6,809 bases of DNA from assembly GCA_035512595.1 (NCBI GenBank), contig DATKDU010000184.1, positions 1-6,809 on the forward strand. The letters are read 5' to 3'. This document shows, piece by piece, positions 1 through 6,809 of this stretch; positions within the stretch are counted from its first letter, which is position 1; each line of letters starts with the position of its first letter. The translations under genes and the position numbers were made by a program. This stretch comes from DATKDU01 sp035512595. Its GTDB lineage: Bacteria > Planctomycetota > Planctomycetia > Pirellulales > Pirellulaceae. The notes under the pieces were generated by a model. That model searched no databases. It was not told where the DNA came from and saw nothing but the letters and a program-made list of their open reading frames with translations.

Positions 1-41
1 CCAGCGGTGATCCGGCACGTCGGTTTACTTTCTAGCGAGCC

Positions 42-60
42 CCCCGGGCAGATGCCGGGG
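42..60. repeat. Short GC-only inverted repeat (6-bp stem)
   Basis: CCCCGG at 42-47 and CCGGGG at 55-60 can pair as a 6-bp all-GC stem around a 7-base loop. No T-run follows on either strand, so it is not a typical intrinsic terminator. It sits upstream of the DUF2294 remnant, in a stretch (1-97) where I see no gene. Chance occurrence in GC-rich DNA is quite possible. Confidence 0.3.
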
Positions 61-97
61 TGCCATTCATCCAGTCTTCCGACGAACCCAATCCATT

Positions 98-376
98 TTG
101 GCCGAGCCATCGCCAAGTAAGCGTGACTCGACCAACACTGATGATACCGATTGTCCGGTGAGATGCAATGGGGTTGGCTGTGAATCTCGGGCACTCAAGC
201 AAGTGCGGACGCAGTTGATCGAAACGGCGCGACCGGTTCTGGAGGCCATGATCGAAAGCGTAGCCGAGGCCAAGGTCGTCAGCCTGCACCACGACATCAG
301 CACCGTCACCGGCGAAGAGTTGCTGATTTTTACGCTGGCAGGGCCCCCACCCTACCGAGAAAGTAGGAAGAGATAA
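98..376 (+). pseudogene. DUF2294 (YbcI-like) protein, C-terminal remnant
   Basis: The frame is open from 11 to the TAA at 374-376. Only its second half looks like protein: from about 182, the segment around RALKQVRTQLIETARPVLEA and then VVSLHHDISTVTGEELLIFT (to about 335) resembles the end of DUF2294 proteins, which typically have a conserved helix followed by a histidine/aspartate 'H-x-DIST-x-TGE' segment and a hydrophobic strand. Members are usually about 110-130 residues and their role is poorly defined. The upstream residues (98-181), rich in S, T, D and C, do not look like the DUF2294 N-terminal domain, and no other frame supplies it, so the 5' half appears lost. A TTG at 98 or GTG at 158 are the only in-frame starts before the conserved part and neither has a clear ribosome binding site. 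The family assignment is from memory of the motif. It could instead be a short expressed protein. The catalase remnant follows in the same frame. Confidence 0.55.
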
Positions 377-382
377 GGCTAC

Positions 383-694
383 GTGAATTGGCCAATGGCA
401 ATTGTGGATGGTCTCAGGTCTCCATCTCGCCGCGGGCGCAGTGCAGTTCTTTGGCCGGAAAGCGAATCCCCGTATCGTACGGTCGCCCACCTGCTGCTCC
501 CGCGGCAGGAGATCGCTTCGCTGCGGCAGCAGGACGCATTCCAGCATCTCTCGTTCAACGTTTGGCATGCACTTGCCGCACATCGTCCCCTGGGAGGCAT
601 CAACCGCGTCCGCCGCCGGGCTTACCCCCTCTCGTCCGCCTGGCGTCGTCAGCAGGCCAAGGCTGAAGTGCCAAGCACCGGCGAAGTCTGCTGA
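383..694 (+). pseudogene. Catalase-family haem protein, C-terminal remnant
   Basis: This frame runs from just after the DUF2294 stop to TGA at 692-694. From about 440 on it matches the tail of the divergent catalase-family (catalase-like peroxidase, y4iL-like) proteins. The visible landmarks are WPESESPYRTVAHLLLPRQ (starting at 452), then SFNVWHALAAHRPLGGINR followed by VRRRAY, equivalent to the family's usual 'F-N-P-W-H-x-L-x-x-H-R-P-L-G-x-I-N-R-A-R-x-x-V-Y' signature. About 85 residues remain of a protein that is normally 300 or more residues long. The haem pocket, with its distal histidine and proximal tyrosine, would lie in the missing N-terminal part, so it cannot be catalytically active. 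The first 19 residues (383-439) are unlike the family. The usual proline after N of the signature is V here, and the last residues after the signature are divergent, in line with decay. Alternative: a short unrelated ORF, which I consider less likely given the motif. Confidence 0.6.
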
Positions 695-789
695 TTAAGG
701 GTTGCGGTCACATTAACCGTCCCAGCGCCTCCACCGCCCGCGGCTTGACCAAGGGAGCGAAGTGCCGCTGACAACGCAACGCGGAGCTC
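695..789. other. Convergent intergenic gap, no clear terminator
   Basis: This 95-base gap separates the plus-strand catalase remnant from the 3' end of the minus-strand operon. I see only a weak CGGT/ACCG pairing around 705-720 and no GC-rich stem followed by a T-run on either strand. Termination of the operon may be Rho-dependent or may occur further left, antisense to the remnants. Confidence 0.4.
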
Positions 790-2190
790 TCAAGCCAGAA
801 TCCCTTTCACCACCTTTCCCTCGACGTCCGTGAGCCGGTAGTCGCGGCCTTGAAAACGGAAGGTGAGCCGCGTGTGATCGAGGCCGAGCTGGTTCAGCAG
901 CGTGGCGTTCAGATCGTGAACGTGGATGCCGTTACTGACCACGCTGTAGCAGAAGTCGTCGGTCTGGCCGTATTGGCTGCCCGATCGAATGCCGCCGCCG
1001 GCCAGCCACATGGTGAAGCAGCGGCCGTGGTGATCGCGGCCGTAGTTGGTCGGCTCGAGCCGTCCCTGGGAGTACGTTGTGCGGCCGAACTCGCCTCCCC
1101 ACACGACTAGCGTCTCGTCGAGGAGCCCGCGCTGTTTGAGATCGCAAATCAGTGCGGCGGCCGGCTGGTCGACGTCGCCGCACTGGAGGCGCAGGTCACT
1201 GGGAAGGTTGTAGTGCTGGTCCCAGCCGCGATGGTAAAGCTGAATGAACCGCACGCCGCGCTCCGCCATCCGCCGCGCCAGCAAACAGTTGGCCGCAAAC
1301 GTGCCCCGCTGACGCGATTGCGGGCCGTAGGCCTCGAAAGTGGCCTCGCTTTCATCGCTCAGGTCGGTCAGGTCGGGCACGGAAGTCTGCATGCGGAAGG
1401 CCATTTCGTACTGGGCGATCCGCGTCGCGATCTCGGGGTCGTTTTGCTCGGCCAGTTGCTTGCGATTCAGTGCCGCAATCACGTCGAGTTGATCGCGGCG
1501 CGTCGCCGCGTCAATTCCGGCGCTATTCGACAGGTAGAGCACCGGATCGCCGCTACTGGCCAGCGCCACCCCCTGATGGTTCGACGGCAGAAATCCGGAA
1601 CCCCACAGCCGCGCGTAGAGCGGGTCCGCTGGGCGCGCCGCACTGCCGCGGGAGACCATCACGACGAATGCCGGCAGGTCGCTACTTTCGGAGCCAAGGC
1701 CGTAGCTGATCCACGCGCCGAAGCTCGGCCGCCCCGGCTGCTGGTGGCCGGTCTGCAGGTAGGTCACCGCCGGATCGTGGTTGATCGCCTCCGTGTGCAT
1801 CGAGCGGATGATGCACAACTCGTCCACGATGCACGCCGTATGCGGCAACAGCTCGCTGATCCACGCGCCGCTTTCGCCGCGGCGAGCGAAGCGGAAAATG
1901 GACGACGTAACAGGCAGCGACTCCTGTCCGCTGGTCATGCCGGTGAGCCGCTGGTCCCCCCGCACGGACGCCGGCAGCTCCTGGCCATGCAGTTTTTTGA
2001 GGCCCGGTTTGTGGTCGAAAAGATCCAGTTGCGACGGGCCGCCGTGCATGAAGAGGTAGATGACCCGCTTCGCCTGGGGGGCGAAATGCGTCGCGGCATC
2101 TGTCTCGCTGCAGAGGGACGCCAGAGCGATGCCGCCGAGCCCCAGTCCGGAGGCTTTCAAGAACTGGCGGCGATTTTGGGTCGTGCTCAT
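790..2190 (-). CDS. DUF1501 domain protein, Tat-exported, alkaline phosphatase/sulfatase-like clan
   Basis: A 466-residue protein of the DUF1501 family (PF07394), usual length 430-490, apparently complete. It opens with a twin-arginine signal: RRQFLK at residues 7-12, then a hydrophobic glycine/alanine-rich stretch to about 27, so export of a folded, probably metal-loaded protein is expected. Conserved landmarks in order are FMHGGPSQLDLFDHKP (47-62), MHTEAINHDPA (131-141), GWDQHYNL (322-329), the RGLLDETLVVWGGEFGRT block (354-371), GRDHH (384-388), LAGGG (396-400) and a closing RLTDVEGKVV (452-461). The H, D and E residues in these blocks sit where metal ligands lie in the alkaline phosphatase superfamily. 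The biochemical activity of DUF1501 is not established. I chose the ATG at 2190 rather than an in-frame upstream start at 2259, because the Tat motif then lies at the normal distance and the ATG overlaps the preceding stop as ATGA. It is the last gene of the operon and the usual partner of PSD1 proteins. Confidence 0.95.
   Translation of the reverse strand: MSTTQNRRQFLKASGLGLGGIALASLCSETDAATHFAPQAKRVIYLFMHGGPSQLDLFDHKPGLKKLHGQELPASVRGDQRLTGMTSGQESLPVTSSIFRFARRGESGAWISELLPHTACIVDELCIIRSMHTEAINHDPAVTYLQTGHQQPGRPSFGAWISYGLGSESSDLPAFVVMVSRGSAARPADPLYARLWGSGFLPSNHQGVALASSGDPVLYLSNSAGIDAATRRDQLDVIAALNRKQLAEQNDPEIATRIAQYEMAFRMQTSVPDLTDLSDESEATFEAYGPQSRQRGTFAANCLLARRMAERGVRFIQLYHRGWDQHYNLPSDLRLQCGDVDQPAAALICDLKQRGLLDETLVVWGGEFGRTTYSQGRLEPTNYGRDHHGRCFTMWLAGGGIRSGSQYGQTDDFCYSVVSNGIHVHDLNATLLNQLGLDHTRLTFRFQGRDYRLTDVEGKVVKGILA
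2187..2190 (-). other. ATGA start/stop overlap joining PSD1 and DUF1501 genes
   Basis: The ATG of the DUF1501 gene (2190-2188) and the TGA of the PSD1 gene (2189-2187) share bases, giving a 4-base overlap typical of translational coupling. The nearest purine-rich candidate, GAGG, ends 13 bases before the ATG, too far for a good ribosome binding site, which favours re-initiation by the terminating ribosome. Confidence 0.9.
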
Positions 2191-5100
2191 CGTTTCGTGA
2201 CCGCCTCGTCGAGGTTGAGCAGGGCCTGCGCGACCACGGTCCAGGCGGCCAGTTCGCACGGGTCGAGCCTGGCATCGTGCTTTGCCGCTCCGACGGACAA
2301 AAGCTGCTGGGCCGCCTGGGGCGCCTTGGCGAACCGCTCGCGCTGGCGCGCAAGAAGTCCGTGCAGCATTGCTACCTCATCCTCCTGGGCATCGCGGACG
2401 AGAACGCGCCGCCAAAGCTGTTTCAGCTTCGCCGCATCGTCGCCGGGAGTTGCCAGCGAGCGTGCGGCCAGCATGCGGGCCGCCTCGACGAAGACCGGGT
2501 CGTTGAGCAGCAACAGCGCCTGCAGCGGCGTGTTGGTGCGCGGCCGGCGAAGCGTGCACTTTTCGCGCGTCGGGCCGTCGAAGATCAAGAGCAGCGGGGG
2601 CGGCGCCTGGCGCTTCACGTAGGTGTAAAGGCCGCGTCGCCAGAGGCCGTCGCCAGTGTCCGCGACATAAGTCTCCTCGCCGTTGTAGGAGACCGCTTCC
2701 CACAGACCCGGCGGCTGGTACGGCCTGGCGCTTGGCCCGCCGATCGTGGGGACGAGCAGACCGGAAACCGCCAGCGCCTGGTCGCGCAGCATCTCGGCGC
2801 TCAGCCGGCCGCTCGGCCCGCGGGCCAGCAGGCGGTTTTCAGGATCGGACTTGGATCGCATGGCCGACTGCTGGCGATAGGTTCGCGACAAGACGATACG
2901 CCTGAGCGTAGCCTTCACGTCCCAGCCGCTATCGCGAAACGAGACGGCCAGCCCATCGAGCAGCTCGGGGTGAGTCGGCGGCTCCCCTTGAGTGCCGAAG
3001 TCCTCCACCGTGCGCACCAGACCGTCGCCAAAGCAATGTTGCCACAGGCGGTTCACCGCGACGCGGGCCGTTAACGGGTTCTCCTTCGCGACCAGCCATT
3101 GCGCCAAACCGAGCCGGTTGCGGGGCGCACGTGTGGGCCAGGGTGCGATGGCCGCCGGCACGTCCGCAGTCACGGCCTCTCCCGGCTTATCGTACTCGCC
3201 GCGCGACAGCACGTGCGCGATCCGCGGCATTTCCATTTCTTCCATCACCAGCACGGTGGGGACGGCCTCGCGCAACGACTTCTCCGCCTCGATGGCCTCC
3301 TTCACACGCTGCCGCGCCTGCTGTGCCCGATCGTCGGCGAAATGGTCGATGTAGAAATCCAAGAGCGAGTCGGCATCGGCGGCAGCGCGTTTTTCTGGGG
3401 GCGTTTCGATGACCCCCCGGATGCGCTCCCTCCAGAACCAGTCGCGGACTTCATTTTCACCAAGCGCCCGCTGCACCATCCGCACTTCGTCGATCAAACC
3501 GTAAAACCCCAGCCCCGAATCGCGCCGCCCGATGCGCAGCGGCTGGCGATTGACTAATGTGCCGCCGAGCGTATCGCGCTTCACCTCCAGCGTCGTCGGG
3601 CTGCCGTCGAAGTAGACGCGCAGCCCGGCTGCTTTCCGCGAGCTGTCGTAGCTGACCACGATCTGATGCCAGCTTTTGGCGCTGATGGCCTCGACCGTGA
3701 AAATCTCGATGGCGCTAGCGCCCCAGCGGTGGACCAGATTCGCTTGCACCCGCCCCTTCTGCCAGATGAGCTCAATGCCGCGGCGGTCTCCGTCCGGCTC
3801 GATGAGCGACAGCGGGCAGCTCAGCGAGCCGTCGGCCTTCACCCACAAGCCGATGGTCCAGGGTCGATCGGGGTCGAAGCCGGGGACGTCGGCCTCGACG
3901 TGCTGCGTGGCGTCGAACTTGGCGGCCTGGCCGCGGGCTCCCTTTTCGAAGGCCAGCGAAGTGCCGACGGACTTTGCATCCGGCCGGACGGCGTCGTCGA
4001 ATGGCTCGTGAAAAAGCACTTCGCCGGGCGGCAGCGGCAGCGTGGGGGCCGCTTCCTTTTCCCACTCGCTGATCTGGGCGGAGATTTGCTTCCGCAGCGG
4101 CTCAAAGGCGTTCGTCGCGCTGCGCGTGGCGGCAGATGCTGCTTCGATGGCCCGCTCCAGCTTGGGGGACGGCACCGACATCCGCGGCGGCGGATTGTCG
4201 TCGACGATCAGCCCTTTTTCCGGCACGTTGTTGAAGAAGGCAAAGAGCTGGTAGAACTCGCGCTGCGTGATCGGGTCGTATTTGTGATCGTGGCACTGGG
4301 CGCAGCCGGCCGTCAGCCCCAGCCAGGTCGTCATCGTCGTGTTCACGCGGTCCACGACGTACTCCACGCGGAACTCTTCGTCGATGCTGCCGCTTTCGTT
4401 GTTGGCCATGTGGTTGCGGTTGAATCCGGTGGCGATCCGCTGCTTTATGCTCGGATCGGGCAACAAATCGCCGGCGAGCTGCTCGATCGTGAACTGGTCG
4501 TAGCGCATGTTCGCGTTGAACGCGTCGATCACCCAATCGCGCCACAGCCATATTTGCCGCGGCTTGTCGCCGAAGTAGCCGTTCGTGTCGGCATACCGCG
4601 CCGCATCGAGCCAACTGGCGGCCATGTGCTCGCCGAAGTGCCTCGACGCCAGCAGCCGGTCCACCGCCTCCTCGTACGGCAGGGAGAGCAGTTCCTCGGA
4701 CGGCGGCAATCCGGTCAGATCGAGCGCCACGCGGCGGATGAGCGTGGCCTGATCGGCCTGGGGGGAGAAGGTCAGGCCATGCTCATTCAGTTTCGCCTCG
4801 ACAAACGCATCGATCGAATCCCTGGAATCTTCGTTCGCCCTGAGCGGCTCAAACGCCCAGTGCCGCTCGTACGTTGCCCCTTGCTCGATCCACGCTTTCA
4901 GGATCGCCCGCTTGTCCGCACTCAGCGGCTGCTTGTTCGATGGCGGCGGCGGCATGACCACGTCCGGGTCGGTGCTACAGACGCGCTGCCAGAGTGCCGA
5001 CTGGCTAAGGTCGCCGGGCACGATGGCGCACGACCCGTCGCGATCGGCCGTGGCGCCCTCGAAGGTGTCCAGGCGCAAGCCCGCTTCGCGATGATTCGCA

Positions 5101-5245
5101 TCCAGGCCGTGGCATGAAAAGCAATTCTCCGCCAGGATCGGACGCACGTCACGATTGAACGTCACCTTCGCTGGCACTTCCGCGCCGCGAGACGCGGCTT
5201 GCGCGACCAGCAAAAGCAAAACGACCTGGAAGGCGATCCGCTGCA

Positions 5246-5246
<1 letters not shown>
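2187..5246 (-). CDS. PSCyt1-PSCyt2-(LamG)-PSD1 secreted c-type cytochrome-like protein
   Basis: A 1019-residue exported multidomain protein. Residues 1-22 form a Sec signal peptide with a leucine/valine-rich core and a likely cut near SRGAE. Residues about 28-125 are the PSCyt1 (planctomycete cytochrome c) domain, with haem motif CFSCH (42-46) and a candidate axial methionine in VMPPP (97-101). Residues about 143-345 are DUF1549 (PSCyt2), including LDLTGLPPS, WLDAARYADTNGY and a second haem-type motif CAQCH (315-319). Residues about 410-605 form a LamG/concanavalin-like domain (ending in YGLIDEVRMVQRAL), flanked by charged helical stretches (about 362-398 and 635-660). Residues about 683-960 are DUF1553 (PSD1), with NPLTARVAVNRLWQHCFG (723-740), EDFGTQGEPPTHPELLD (748-764) and RPRTNTPLQALLLLNDPVF (901-919). 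Family function is unproven; a role in binding or oxidising polymeric substrates in the periplasm is inference. The ATG at 5246 is preferred over the GTG immediately before it because it gives a TGATG overlap with the preceding gene. No frameshift or missing key motif is visible. Confidence 0.95.
3432..4019 (-). other. LamG/concanavalin-like domain inserted in the PSD1 protein
   Basis: This part of the PSD1 gene encodes residues about 410-605. It begins with VLFHEPFDD, runs through RPWTIGLWVKADG (461-473), a WHQIVVSYD strand (526-534) and GLRVYFDGSP (541-550), and ends with IGRRDSGLGFYGLIDEVRMV (572-591). This is the usual order of LamG_3-type jelly-roll strands, a fold commonly used for carbohydrate binding. 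Many PSD1 proteins go straight from DUF1549 to DUF1553 without it. The ligand cannot be deduced. Confidence 0.85.
4290..4304 (-). other. Second CxxCH haem-binding motif (CAQCH) in the PSD1 protein
   Basis: Residues 315-319 read CAQCH, followed by DHKYDPI, near the end of the DUF1549 domain. It is separate from the N-terminal CFSCH of PSCyt1. The motif is characteristic of PSCyt2 domains and would allow a second covalently bound haem c, if the cell's cytochrome c maturation system acts on it. Confidence 0.8.
5109..5123 (-). other. N-terminal CxxCH haem-binding motif (CFSCH) of PSCyt1
   Basis: Residues 42-46 of the PSD1 protein read CFSCH in the context RPILAENCFSCHG, the classic PSCyt1 haem c attachment site. 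It lies about 20 residues after the predicted signal-peptide cleavage point, so haem attachment would take place after export. A methionine at residue 98 is a plausible sixth ligand. Confidence 0.85.
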
Positions 5247-6802
<1,556 letters not shown>

Positions 6803-6809
6803 GGGAAAG

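Noticed and set aside
42..60. GC-rich hairpin considered as a transcription terminator
   Set aside because: The stem is only 6 bp and no T-run follows on either strand; there is also no recognisable gene end just before it.
32..583. Minus-strand open frame of 183 codons across both remnants
   Set aside because: No family resemblance. The opposite strand carries recognisable DUF2294 and catalase motifs, so this is their antisense shadow.
1..789. Search for insertion sequence ends or a transposase to explain the truncated genes
   Set aside because: I found no terminal inverted repeats, target duplications or transposase-like residues, so a mobile element is not supported as the cause.
2191..2259. 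Upstream in-frame start giving DUF1501 a 23-residue extension
   Set aside because: The extension is arginine/glycine-rich, lies inside the PSD1 coding sequence and would push the Tat motif to about residue 30. The ATG at 2190 gives a standard Tat signal and an ATGA overlap.
1213..2622. Long plus-strand open frame (469 codons) opposite DUF1501 and the PSD1 3' end
   Set aside because: It lies antisense to two clearly conserved proteins. Its translation is rich in R, A, Q and H with no recognisable domain, and it spans a gene junction. It is a by-product of GC-rich codon use.
3666..5117. Long plus-strand open frame (483 codons) opposite the PSD1 gene
   Set aside because: Antisense shadow of the conserved PSCyt1/DUF1549/LamG coding region; the arginine- and valine-rich translation shows no domain and no plausible start context.

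Overview
The window looks like a piece of a planctomycete chromosome (Pirellula/Rhodopirellula-type bacteria or relatives). The base composition is GC-rich. It carries a PSCyt1-PSCyt2-PSD1 giant cytochrome-like protein directly coupled to a DUF1501 protein, a gene pair that is heavily expanded in Planctomycetes and close relatives and is rare elsewhere. Genus cannot be decided from the sequence.

Layout. About 88% of the window (positions 790-6802) is one tightly packed three-gene unit on the minus strand, read from right to left: a secreted PhoD-like metallophosphatase (6802-5246), a 1019-residue PSCyt1/DUF1549/LamG/DUF1553 protein with two CxxCH haem-binding motifs (5246-2187), and a Tat-exported DUF1501 protein of the alkaline phosphatase/sulfatase-like clan (2190-790). 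The stop and start codons overlap at both junctions (TGATG and ATGA), so the three are almost certainly co-transcribed and translationally coupled. The promoter lies beyond the right edge, because only 7 bases precede the first start codon.

The left part (1-789) holds no intact gene that I can recognise. On the plus strand, converging on the operon, it carries two 3' gene remnants: the C-terminal half of a DUF2294 (YbcI-like) protein (to 376) and the C-terminal tail of a catalase-family haem protein (to 694). They lie in the same reading frame, separated by one TAA stop and six bases. Both keep their family C-terminal motifs but lack the 5' half, so this stretch reads as a graveyard of truncated genes, perhaps the scar of a deletion or rearrangement.

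How the genes work together (inference). All three operon products carry export signals, so they should act in the periplasm or at the cell surface. The set combines a calcineurin-like phosphoesterase, a c-type haem protein with a carbohydrate-binding-type LamG fold, and an alkaline-phosphatase-fold protein. This suggests an exported module acting on phosphorylated or sulfated organic polymers, with the PSD1 protein as the binding/redox partner. The substrate is unknown. I found no RNA genes, CRISPR arrays or complete mobile elements.
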